Source: an uncultured Collinsella sp. (lineage in GTDB: Bacteria; Actinomycetota; Coriobacteriia; Coriobacteriales; Coriobacteriaceae). From it: DNA of 7,333 nucleotides. The position numbers were made by a program, and so were the translations under genes. This document shows positions 1 to 6,470 of this stretch, piece after piece; the stretch's first letter is position 1; each line of letters begins with the position of its first letter. Below the pieces are notes generated by a model. The model was not told where the DNA came from, made no database searches, and saw only the letters and a program-made list of their open reading frames with translations. The stretch spans positions 1 through 7,333 of the forward strand of contig UQVT01000100.1 in the NCBI GenBank assembly GCA_900544465.1, read 5' to 3'.

Positions 1-58
1 CGCGCCCTTGAAGTTGAACGTCAGATTGTCCAAATGCGGCCCGCGCAGCGTCGGCCGG
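1..58. other. Unassigned left edge downstream of tyrS
   Basis: No gene can be assigned to this short edge. On the minus strand one frame reads TLRGPHLDNLTFNFKGA toward the window end. It looks protein-like and could be the beginning of the next minus-strand gene, but I see no convincing start codon or ribosome site for it. The plus strand is also open in frame 1 up to a stop at 85-87; that reading is Arg-rich and looks like a shadow. Confidence 0.3.
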
Positions 59-82
59 TCCGCCGTTCGGTAGAACGGCGGA
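59..82 (-). terminator. Hairpin immediately after tyrS, possible terminator without T-tract
   Basis: Read on the minus strand, TCCGCCGTTC pairs perfectly with GAACGGCGGA around a TACC loop, giving a 10-bp GC-rich stem. It starts one base after the tyrS stop codon, where a transcript end or 3'-stabilising structure would be expected. The bases that follow are GC-rich with no T-run, so it is not a classic intrinsic terminator. The hairpin is seen directly; the terminator role is inferred. Confidence 0.45.
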
Positions 83-83
83 A

Positions 84-1295
84 CTAAATCAACTTGAAGC
101 CCTTGCGCTTACCCACAGAAAGGGTGTCGCCCAGCTTGAGGGCGCTGGGATCGATGTTGTAGCTCTTGGGAGCCACGGCCTTGCCGTTGATCTTGACGCC
201 ACCGCCGTCGATATCGCGACGAGCCTGGCCGGCGCTCGCCGAAAGGCCCAAGTCCTTGAGCAGGCCGGCGAGGTAGATCTGGCCCTCGTCGTTGACGGTC
301 AGCTCAACGTGCTTCTCGGGGAAGTCGGCAAGCTGGCCCTCCTTGAACACGCGGTCGAACTCGGCCTGAGCCTCGTCTCCGGCGCCGGCGCCGTGGTAGG
401 TGTCGCACAGGTCGCGGCCCAGAGCGCGCTTGAGCTCGTAGGGGTCGGCAGAACCATCGGCCAGGGCGGCGTCGATCTTGTCGACCTCGGCCGGGGTGAG
501 CGAGCTGGCCAGACGATAGTACTTGCCGATCATCTCGTCGGGGATGGACATGGTCTTGCCGAACATATCCTTGGGAGCGTCGGTCAGGCCGATGTAGTTG
601 CCATAGGACTTGGACATCTTGCGCACGCCATCGGTGCCCTCGAGCAGCGGCATGGTGAGCGCGATCTGCGGCTCCATGCCCATCTTCTCCATGAGCTCAC
701 GGCCAGCGAGCAGGTTGAAGAGCTGATCGGTGCCGCCCATCTCGACGTCGGCCTTGATCTGCACGGAGTCGAAAGCCTGCATCACGGGATACAGGAACTC
801 ATGCAGGGCGATCGGCGTCTGAGACTGGTAGCGCTTGGTAAAGTCGTCGCGCTCGAGGATGCGGGCGACGGTGAACTTGGAGCACACCTGCAGCAGACCG
901 GCCAGATCCATCGAAAGGATCCAGTCACCGTTGTGCACGATGGTGGTCTTCTCGGGATCCAGGATCTTCATGGCCTGGCTCACGTAGGTCTCGGCATTGG
1001 CCTCGATCTGCTCCTGCGAAAGCTGCGGACGGGTGGAATTCTTGCCCGAAGGGTCGCCAATCAACGCGGTACCGTTGCCGATGATGAGGGTGACGTTGTG
1101 GCCCAGGTCCTGGAACTGACGCATCTTGCGCAGCGGCACGGCGTGGCCCAGGTGCAGGTCGGGGCTGGTGGGGTCGACGCCGAGCTTGATGTTGAGGGGC
1201 TCGCCCTTCTCAAGCTTCTTGCGAAGGTCGGCCTCGGGAACGATCTGCGCGGCGCCCGAGGTGATGATACGCATTTGCTCGTCAACAGACAGCAT
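84..1295 (-). CDS. tyrS: Tyrosyl-tRNA synthetase, type 2
   Basis: This cytoplasmic class I aminoacyl-tRNA synthetase activates tyrosine with ATP and charges tRNA-Tyr. The 403-residue product has the usual family length. The ATP-binding HIGH-type motif is HLGH (residues 48-51). IGDPSGK (79-85) forms the tyrosine-pocket loop, with GGTDQLFN at 187-194 and the signature loop KMSKS at 226-230. An S4-like RNA-binding domain occupies roughly 335-403. The combination DPTSPDLHLGH with KMSKS fits the shorter type-2 (TyrZ-like) branch. The ATG start is well supported by AAAAGGAGGA (1302-1311), seven bases upstream or closer. It lies downstream of the U32 gene on the same strand, 96 bases away, and could be read through from it or from its own promoter in the gap. 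One oddity is IGNGTA (72-77), where type-2 enzymes usually have IGDFTA. Identification is secure. Confidence 0.97.
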   Translation of the reverse strand: MLSVDEQMRIITSGAAQIVPEADLRKKLEKGEPLNIKLGVDPTSPDLHLGHAVPLRKMRQFQDLGHNVTLIIGNGTALIGDPSGKNSTRPQLSQEQIEANAETYVSQAMKILDPEKTTIVHNGDWILSMDLAGLLQVCSKFTVARILERDDFTKRYQSQTPIALHEFLYPVMQAFDSVQIKADVEMGGTDQLFNLLAGRELMEKMGMEPQIALTMPLLEGTDGVRKMSKSYGNYIGLTDAPKDMFGKTMSIPDEMIGKYYRLASSLTPAEVDKIDAALADGSADPYELKRALGRDLCDTYHGAGAGDEAQAEFDRVFKEGQLADFPEKHVELTVNDEGQIYLAGLLKDLGLSASAGQARRDIDGGGVKINGKAVAPKSYNIDPSALKLGDTLSVGKRKGFKLI

Positions 1296-1317
1296 TGGGT
1301 ATCCTCCTTTTGCTATA

Positions 1318-1342
1318 GCACCCTCGCCGAAAACGGCGGTGC
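1318..1342 (-). other. Small hairpin in the tyrS leader
   Basis: On the minus strand CGCCG and CGGCG pair around a TTTT loop. GCAC and GTGC extend the stem after a 3-base bulge. It sits just upstream of the tyrS ribosome site and overlaps a perfect 10-base palindrome, TGCTATAGCA (1311-1320). No T-run follows, so it is unlikely to terminate the U32 transcript. It may simply shape the leader or affect ribosome access. The structure is visible; the role is unknown. Confidence 0.3.
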
Positions 1343-1363
1343 TGGAAGTCCATAAACTCTCTT

Positions 1364-1372
1364 ATGATAACA
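1364..1372 (-). promoter_or_regulatory. Candidate extended -10 promoter for tyrS
   Basis: The minus strand reads TGTTATCAT: an extended -10 TG, one spacer base, then TATCAT, which matches TATAAT at five of six positions. It lies in an AT-richer patch of the gap after the U32 gene. No good -35 hexamer sits 16-18 bases upstream, which extended -10 promoters tolerate. It predicts a tyrS leader of roughly 60 bases. This is inferred from motif and position only. Confidence 0.4.
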
Positions 1373-1391
1373 AACTGACGCGACGCGGCAC

Positions 1392-3350
1392 CTACGACAG
1401 GAAAATCCTCGTCCTGCCGCATGCGTCAATGGCAACTGGCAGACGTGTACCGTCACGCTCGACCAGATAGCGTACCCGCCGACGACGCAAGCAGTCGCGG
1501 CAACGGACCTGTCCCGTCGCATCGGTGGCGCAGACGCCCTCGGCGGTCAGCAGGCAGTGCTCGCACACCATAAGCTCGGGACGGTCGGCGTCGACCGGAC
1601 CCAAGACGCCGGGTTCAGCAGCCAGTTCGGCAATACGCTCCGCATCATTGCCGAGCAACTCCGCCGGCAAGCACACCCGCCCCGCACCGAGTCCGCGCAG
1701 CCAGGTAAGCGTGGCCCGATTCGCGCAGAACACCGGCGCCGCCACGTCAAACGTCACGCCCAGCTCGCGAGCGATCACCACCTGTCCCAGGTTGCGGCAG
1801 ACGACGCGCCCGGCACGCTGTATCAGTGAGCGGGTCCAGTCAGCGTCACCCGTGCGGCACACCTCGTCAAGCACCACAACGGCGTCGGACAAATCAAGTT
1901 CTCCGCGCGGGTCGGCATCCATCAGCTGCCAAGCAAAAACCATGCGAGTGGGAACCGCGCACTCCACCAACTCCGTGGACGCACCGCCATCCACCGCAAC
2001 GTCCTCAAAGGGCAGCACCTCAACGGCACGCGCAACGGGCGCAATCGCATCCGCCTCGGCCCGCATGCGCTCCAACACCGCCGCCGTCTGATCCAACACG
2101 CCGGCGCTGCGAATCAGGTACACCTCGCAGCCCGTGTCAACCTTACGCTTGCAATGCACGACGACGCGCTCCCCCGCTGCGGCATCCACCGGACAGGGCA
2201 CCTGCGGCCAGCGCTTGGGCACATCGGGACGCGCGTCGGCACCCGGATAAAACCGGATCTCGAGCGTGTCACCCGCCGCCACGGCGGCGTCGAGCTCAAC
2301 GGTCACCTCTTCGTGGCCCACAGCGACCAAGCGCCCCACGCGCACGCCCTGGTTAATCGCACGCTCAAAGCTCATCAGCTCGGCACCCGAACGCCCTCGC
2401 AGGTACGCATCGGTAAACCCACGGTTAAACGACCTTCCCAGCTCGCGCTCAAGCTCTTCCACGGCACCGGGGTCCCACGCGCCGTCGTACAGCATATCGA
2501 GTGCCCGGCGCCACACCCGCACCACGTTGAATACGTAATCGGGGTTCTTCATGCGCCCCTCGATCTTGAGCGACGCCACGCCGGCATCTACAAGCTCGGG
2601 CAGATGTGCAATACCCAGATAGTCGCGCGGGCACAGCAGGCGATCTCCCTCGACGGCGACAACGCTCTGCCCCGCCTCGTCCACCAGGTCGTACGCCAGA
2701 CGGCACGGCTGCGTGCAGTCGCCGCGCATCGCCGAGCGCCCACGCCGCAGGGCCGAGAACTCGCACGCCCCCGAATAGCCGATGCAAATCGCACCGTGGC
2801 AGAATACCTCGATGGGCACGCCCGTGGCACATAGCGCCGCAATCTCGTCGACCGTCAGCTCGCGTGCCGTCGTCACGCGCTCGACCCCCAGCCCATCGGC
2901 GGCAAGTCGCACGGCGCCTTCGCTATGAACGCCCGCCTGCGTGGACAGGTGAATCTCGACCCCGGGAATCGCCGCGCGCAGCGCGCAGGCCAGCCCGGCA
3001 TCGGCGACAATCAGAGCATCGGCGCCCAGCTCCAGTGCATGAGCTCCCAACGCCACCGCGTCGGACAACTCATCGTCAAACACGAACACGTTGAGCGTCA
3101 CGTACACACGCACGCCATGGGCATGCGCCACGGCGCAGCCGCGCGCAAACTCGTCGTCGGTAAAACCGTGCGCACTCACACGGGCGTTAAAGCCGCCCAA
3201 CCCCGCATAGATGGCATCGGCGCCCGCGGCGATGGCCGCAAACATCTGGTCGAGCCCGCCCGCCGGCGCCAGCAGCTCGGGCAGCGCCGCACCGGCAGCA
3301 TCCAATCCAGTCTCGTATTGTCCGCTCGGCCCCATCGCCCGAATCGCCAT
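1392..3350 (-). CDS. U32-family protein, RlhA-like RNA hydroxylation factor
   Basis: Members of this family, once called collagenase-like peptidases, include RlhA (hydroxylation of 23S rRNA C2501) and TrhP (tRNA ho5U34). The 652-residue length and motifs fit RlhA best. The N-terminal barrel starts at LLAPAGG (26-32). The U32 signature EVFCHGAICIGYSGAC spans 181-196 and continues to RGDCTQPCR (209-217), giving Cys189, 196, 212 and 216 as likely metal-cluster ligands. LKIEGRMK follows at 261-268. The C-terminal part resembles a second, weaker repeat. It ends with MVCEHC (594-599), further cysteines at 607, 617 and 620, and CGRTRIF (644-650), comparable with the MITKHC region of E. coli RlhA. 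I chose the ATG at 3350 because AAGGAG (3358-3363) lies seven bases upstream. The longer frame from 3377 would place that ribosome site inside the coding sequence. Family is certain; the substrate is inferred, and a TrhP-like role is the main alternative. Confidence 0.9.
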   Translation of the reverse strand: MAIRAMGPSGQYETGLDAAGAALPELLAPAGGLDQMFAAIAAGADAIYAGLGGFNARVSAHGFTDDEFARGCAVAHAHGVRVYVTLNVFVFDDELSDAVALGAHALELGADALIVADAGLACALRAAIPGVEIHLSTQAGVHSEGAVRLAADGLGVERVTTARELTVDEIAALCATGVPIEVFCHGAICIGYSGACEFSALRRGRSAMRGDCTQPCRLAYDLVDEAGQSVVAVEGDRLLCPRDYLGIAHLPELVDAGVASLKIEGRMKNPDYVFNVVRVWRRALDMLYDGAWDPGAVEELERELGRSFNRGFTDAYLRGRSGAELMSFERAINQGVRVGRLVAVGHEEVTVELDAAVAAGDTLEIRFYPGADARPDVPKRWPQVPCPVDAAAGERVVVHCKRKVDTGCEVYLIRSAGVLDQTAAVLERMRAEADAIAPVARAVEVLPFEDVAVDGGASTELVECAVPTRMVFAWQLMDADPRGELDLSDAVVVLDEVCRTGDADWTRSLIQRAGRVVCRNLGQVVIARELGVTFDVAAPVFCANRATLTWLRGLGAGRVCLPAELLGNDAERIAELAAEPGVLGPVDADRPELMVCEHCLLTAEGVCATDATGQVRCRDCLRRRRVRYLVERDGTRLPVAIDACGRTRIFLS

Positions 3351-3512
3351 CGGCAAACTCCTTACCAAGGTATGCATTCACTCTGAAAAATGCCGTCTTC
3401 CAGCATACACGAGGCCTCGCGCGCCCCGTTTGGTTTATCGTGTAATAACTTATGTCCATCCTGCCCCGACGGCACATCCGCCGTCCGGCACGACATACCT
3501 GGAGGTCAATAT
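3351..3512. promoter_or_regulatory. Divergent intergenic region between U32 gene and PBP gene
   Basis: These bases separate two divergent starts and should carry promoters for both. Ribosome sites are clear at each end: AAGGAG for the U32 gene (3358-3363, minus) and GGAGG for the PBP (3501-3505, plus, seven bases before ATG). An AT-rich block at about 3429-3454 is the likeliest promoter zone, but no -35/-10 pair with good spacing stands out on either strand. A 6-bp hairpin (GACGGC, loop ACATCC, GCCGTC; 3468-3485) lies in the PBP leader. A 10-base palindrome, CGAGGCCTCG, sits at 3410-3419. I see no gene here. Confidence 0.5.
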
Positions 3513-5711
3513 ATGGGTCCTCGCCAACGACAGGGACGCAGCCGTTCAAAGACGCATGCCCTGCCCATAATCCTGCTCTCGTTTTTGGGCTTTTTGCTGA
3601 TTGCGGGCGTGGCATTTGGCATCGGCATGGTCGGCAACGTCAACCGCTGGCTGTCCGATCTGCCCGACTACACCGACGCCAACGCGTATCTGGTGAGCGA
3701 GCCCACCGAGATCGTCGACTGCAACGGCAACAAGATCGCGAGCTTCTACACGCAAAACCGCAAGTCCATCACCAAGGACAAGGTCTCCCCCTACGTGCTA
3801 CAGGGCACCGTTGACGTCGAGGACGAGCGCTTCTACGAGCACGGCGGTATCGACCTGTGGGGTATCGCGCGTGCTGCGGTGGCAACCCTCGGCGGCGGGC
3901 ACGAAGGCGCCTCGACTATCACCCAGCAGCTGGTGCGCAACACCATCCTGCAGGAGGAGCAGTTCGACTCGACCATCGAGCGTAAGGTGCGCGAGGCCTA
4001 CATCGCCGTAAAGATGGAGGACATGTACTCCAAAGACGAGATCCTCATGATGTACCTCAACACCATCTATTACGGTCACGGCGCCTACGGTATTGAGGCC
4101 GCCGCCGAGACCTACCTGTCCAAGAGCGCCGCAGACCTCACCCTGAGCGAGGCCGCGCTGCTCATCGGCCTTCCCAACTCGCCCTCGCAGTACGACCCCA
4201 CGGTCAACCCCGACCTGGCGCTGTCCCGTCGCAACAAGGTCCTCGACAACATGCTGCGCCTGGGCCACATTACGCAGGAGGAGCACGATGCCGCACAGGC
4301 CGAGCCCATCACCCTCAACGTGACCGAAATCTCGGGCAGCGGCGTCGACGTATACTCGCAGCCCTACTTTGTCGCCTATGTTAAGCAGCTGCTGGAGCAG
4401 GAGTTCTCGACCGACGTGCTCTTTAAGGGCGGCCTGACCGTCAAGACCACCATCGACCCCACGATGCAGCAGGTGGCAGAGAATGCCGTTCGCGAGCAGC
4501 TCGACACGCTCTCGCTCGACGGCCTGGACATGGGCATGGTCGTCGTCGACCCCAAGACCGGCTACATCAAGTGCATGGTGGGCGGCTACGATTACAACGC
4601 CGACGAGAACCACGTAAACCATGCCACGGCCAAGCGTCCCGTCGGCTCCACCTTTAAGGCCTTTACGCTGGCAACTGCCATCCAAAACGGCATGAACCCC
4701 AACGTCACCCTCAACTGCAACTCGCCGCTCAAGGCCAAGGGCACCACGACCGAGGTCCAAAACTACGCCAACCATAGCTATGGCAACATCACGCTTAAGC
4801 AGGCGACGGCATACTCCTCCAACACCGGCTACATCCAGGTGGCGGAAGCCGTCGGCAACAGCAAGATCATCTCGCTCGTCAAAAAGCTCGGCATCGATCC
4901 CGCCAAGGACAACATCGAGGACGTTCCCGTCATGACCCTCGGCACCGGCTCGATCTCGCCGCTCGAGATGGCCGCCGCCTACGCGACGTTTGCCAACGGC
5001 GGCTACTATCGCCAGCCGATCGCCATCACCGAGATTGACTCTCGTACCGGTTCGGTGCTGTACCAGCACACCGACAATCCCTCACAGGTACTTACCGAGG
5101 GCGAGGCCGCCGCGGTCACCGATGTTCTGTCCGGCGTCATGAAGGGCGGCGGTACGGGTGCTGCCGGCGCCCTGAGCGTCAACCAGCCCTATGCCGGCAA
5201 GACGGGCACCACCGACAACACCACCAACCTGTGGTTCTGCGGCTATACCCCGCAGCTGGCGTGCGCCCTGTGGACCGGCTATTCCGCGGGCGAGATTCCC
5301 ATCCAAAAATACGGCACAGACCTGCTGGGCGACAGCACCAACCTGCCTGTCTTTAAGCGGTTTATGAACACCGTTCTGACCGGTACCGAGCGCGAGGAGT
5401 TTGCGACCGGAACGGCGCCCACCTACAAGAACAACAGCGTCTGGAAGTTCTACGGCACCAACAACACCAAGAAGACGGAGAACGACGACAAGGACGAGAA
5501 CGAGGACGAAGAGGAAACCACCACAACGACTACCACGACGACCACGACCACCGAGACCACGGGCGGCGACACCACCGGCGGCACCGGTACGACCGGTGGC
5601 TCGACGGGCGGCTCCACTGGTGGTTCGACCGGCGGCGATGGCGGCACGCCTACGCCTACGCCTACACCCACTCCCGACCCCTCGCCCACGCCTGACGATA
5701 CGGTTGGCTAG
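3513..5711 (+). CDS. Class A penicillin-binding protein (PBP1a-type, GT51 plus transpeptidase)
   Basis: This bifunctional enzyme polymerises lipid II into glycan strands and cross-links the stem peptides outside the membrane. The 732-residue product has a short Arg/Lys-rich cytoplasmic start, one transmembrane helix (about 17-40), a GT51 domain, a linker and a transpeptidase domain. GT51 motifs are EDERFYEHGG (catalytic Glu103), GASTITQQ (132-139), RKVRE (second Glu, 161) and KDEILMMYLN (174-183). Transpeptidase motifs are STFK (nucleophile Ser379), SSN (435-437) and KTGT (563-566). All catalytic residues are intact, so it should be active and beta-lactam-sensitive. After about 650 come an acidic stretch (656-668), twelve Thr (669-680), Gly-Gly-Ser-Thr repeats and a Thr-Pro run (712-721), probably a flexible wall-spanning tail. 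The ATG at 3513 has GGAGG seven bases upstream; a longer in-frame start at 3390 lacks one. It is a single-gene unit ending in a strong terminator. Confidence 0.96.
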   Translation: MGPRQRQGRSRSKTHALPIILLSFLGFLLIAGVAFGIGMVGNVNRWLSDLPDYTDANAYLVSEPTEIVDCNGNKIASFYTQNRKSITKDKVSPYVLQGTVDVEDERFYEHGGIDLWGIARAAVATLGGGHEGASTITQQLVRNTILQEEQFDSTIERKVREAYIAVKMEDMYSKDEILMMYLNTIYYGHGAYGIEAAAETYLSKSAADLTLSEAALLIGLPNSPSQYDPTVNPDLALSRRNKVLDNMLRLGHITQEEHDAAQAEPITLNVTEISGSGVDVYSQPYFVAYVKQLLEQEFSTDVLFKGGLTVKTTIDPTMQQVAENAVREQLDTLSLDGLDMGMVVVDPKTGYIKCMVGGYDYNADENHVNHATAKRPVGSTFKAFTLATAIQNGMNPNVTLNCNSPLKAKGTTTEVQNYANHSYGNITLKQATAYSSNTGYIQVAEAVGNSKIISLVKKLGIDPAKDNIEDVPVMTLGTGSISPLEMAAAYATFANGGYYRQPIAITEIDSRTGSVLYQHTDNPSQVLTEGEAAAVTDVLSGVMKGGGTGAAGALSVNQPYAGKTGTTDNTTNLWFCGYTPQLACALWTGYSAGEIPIQKYGTDLLGDSTNLPVFKRFMNTVLTGTEREEFATGTAPTYKNNSVWKFYGTNNTKKTENDDKDENEDEEETTTTTTTTTTTTETTGGDTTGGTGTTGGSTGGSTGGSTGGDGGTPTPTPTPTPDPSPTPDDTVG
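5517..5675 (+). repeat. Low-complexity coding repeats in the PBP tail
   Basis: Three in-frame blocks follow one another: twelve Thr codons (5517-5552), Gly/Thr/Ser repeats with near-identical GGST units (about 5562-5645), and five Thr-Pro dipeptides (5646-5675). The Thr tract mixes ACC, ACG, ACA and ACT codons, which suggests the protein composition is kept rather than a recent simple expansion. The Thr-Pro block is more uniform at the DNA level, beginning with three ACGCCT units. Length variation between strains would not be surprising. Confidence 0.85.
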
Positions 5712-5734
5712 AAATTCATCCGGCCATTAGCAAC

Positions 5735-5775
5735 AAGGCCCCCGAGCAGCTTATTAAAGTGCTCGGGGGCCTTTT
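5735..5775 (+). terminator. Intrinsic terminator of the PBP gene
   Basis: GGCCCCCGAGCA (5737-5748) pairs perfectly with TGCTCGGGGGCC (5760-5771) around an 11-base AT-rich loop. Flanking AA and TT extend the stem, and a TTTT tract (5772-5775) with more T's follows. It begins 23 bases after the PBP stop. This is a textbook Rho-independent terminator on the plus strand. In the minus direction the trailing tract is weak, so it is mainly one-way. Confidence 0.93.
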
Positions 5776-5821
5776 AGTTTAAAGCGACCTGGTGGACGGC
5801 CTTTATACCGGCAAACAATAT

Positions 5822-5851
5822 AGGGGGTACCGACCAACGTCGATACCCCCT
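5822..5851 (-). terminator. Probable terminator of argR
   Basis: On the minus strand GGGGGTATCGAC pairs with GTCGGTACCCCC around a GTTG loop. The 12-bp stem has one G-T wobble and an additional A-T pair at its base. It lies about 50 bases after the argR stop and is followed by TATATTGTTT, a broken T-rich tract. It faces the PBP terminator, so the two convergent transcripts end within about 100 bases of each other. The hairpin is clear; efficiency is uncertain because the T-tract is imperfect. Confidence 0.75.
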
Positions 5852-5900
5852 TACAAGCCACCATGTCACGCACACAGTGCCGAGCGCACGACCCGCACGC

Positions 5901-6338
5901 CTACTTGCGAGAATTGCTCAGCTTATTGATCAGCGCCTCGAGACGCTCGCCGTCCTCGGCCGTCTGGGCAATAACCAAAATCGTATCGTTGCCGGCAAGC
6001 GAGCCAAGCACATCGGGCAACTCTGCCGCATCAACGGCGGCGGCGATGCCGGAAGCCGTACCAGGCTGAGCCTTGATCATAACCAGATTATCGGTGCGCA
6101 GAACGCCCGTTACGAGCTCGGAAACCATACGCTGCAGGTGCAGGTCCTCTGCCAGAACATAGATACCCTCGGGGAGCTTACGCAGCCCCATATCGGCAAT
6201 ATCGCGAGAGACAGTCGCCTGCGTGCAATCAAAGCCCATAGCGCGGAGCTCATCGACCAGCACGCGCTGCGTGCGGACGTCCTTATTGCGCACAATATCT
6301 CTAATGGCATCCTGGCGCCCATTGCGTTTTTTAGCCAT
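5901..6338 (-). CDS. argR: Arginine repressor ArgR
   Basis: ArgR is a hexameric regulator that binds L-arginine and then ARG-box operators. It typically represses arginine synthesis genes, and in some bacteria activates catabolic ones. The 145-residue product has the family's two domains. An N-terminal winged helix-turn-helix (about 5-65) carries the recognition segment QATVSRDI (40-47). The C-terminal oligomerisation and arginine-binding domain (about 75-145) carries PGTASGIAAAVD (92-103) and GSLAGNDTILVI (112-123). I chose ATG at 6338 (MAKKRNG) because GAGAGG lies at the right distance upstream (within 6344-6353). The longer frame from 6371 adds eleven residues absent from the usual family start. 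One oddity is AGNDT, where the family normally has GDDT, so the first arginine-contacting Asp is Asn117 here. No arginine biosynthesis gene is visible nearby, so its regulon must lie elsewhere or beyond the edges. Confidence 0.93.
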   Translation of the reverse strand: MAKKRNGRQDAIRDIVRNKDVRTQRVLVDELRAMGFDCTQATVSRDIADMGLRKLPEGIYVLAEDLHLQRMVSELVTGVLRTDNLVMIKAQPGTASGIAAAVDAAELPDVLGSLAGNDTILVIAQTAEDGERLEALINKLSNSRK

Positions 6339-6375
6339 ACAAACCCTCTCTCCAAAAGATGGCGGAGACAATCAA

Positions 6376-6404
6376 TCAGTGACTGAATAGTTTAACGCTA
6401 TTTG
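6376..6404. promoter_or_regulatory. Dyads upstream of argR, possible ARG-box-like operator
   Basis: Two small symmetric elements lie 38-66 bases before the argR start. TCAGTGACTGA (6376-6386) is perfectly symmetric around its central G. TGAATAG (6384-6390) and CTATTTG (6398-6404) form an imperfect dyad. TGAAT is the classic half-site of ARG boxes, and ArgR genes are often self-regulated, so an operator is plausible. The match to the full consensus is poor, and I could not place a convincing -35/-10 pair. Confidence 0.25.
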
Positions 6405-6426
6405 AAGGCTTTTGTGTATAAGAACG

Positions 6427-6464
6427 CATTTCGAAACAATTCTATGCAAATTTGTTTCGAAATG
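6427..6464. repeat. Perfect 13-bp inverted repeat with twin TTTCGAAA palindromes
   Basis: CATTTCGAAACAA (6427-6439) and its exact reverse complement TTGTTTCGAAATG (6452-6464) flank a 12-base AT-rich spacer. Each arm contains the 8-base palindrome TTTCGAAA, and their centres are 26 bp apart. It lies between the 3' end of the glycosyltransferase gene (seven bases away) and argR (89 bases upstream of its start). It could be a double operator for an unknown regulator, or an AT-rich hairpin ending the glycosyltransferase transcript, although no T-run follows in that direction. The symmetry is certain, the role is not. Confidence 0.6.
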
Positions 6465-6470
6465 AGCCGT

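Noticed and set aside
309..1355. Long plus-strand open frame (348 codons) opposite tyrS
   Set aside because: It lies wholly antisense to a certain tyrS. It has Leu/Gly/Val/His-rich content typical of the reverse of GC-rich codons, no recognisable domain and no ribosome site.
1296..1391. Possible T-box riboswitch before tyrS, since CAGCACCGCC faintly resembles the T-box sequence
   Set aside because: Only about six of ten bases match, the leader is too short for a stem I with specifier loop, and no terminator or clear sequestering stem is present.
4032..4061. Met179 in GT51 motif 4 (KDEILMMYLN), where ILE is common, as a possible lost catalytic residue
   Set aside because: The second catalytic Glu of GT51 lies in the RKxxE motif and is present as Glu161. 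The motif 4 position varies in active enzymes.
3798..5069. Long minus-strand open frame (423 codons) opposite the PBP gene
   Set aside because: It is antisense to a PBP with every catalytic motif intact. Its Val/Gly/Asp/Leu-rich composition without motifs indicates a shadow of GC-biased third positions.
5401..5730. Alternative plus-strand frame over the PBP tail (Arg/Pro-rich)
   Set aside because: It is a frame shadow of the Thr/Gly/Pro repeats with no start context of its own.
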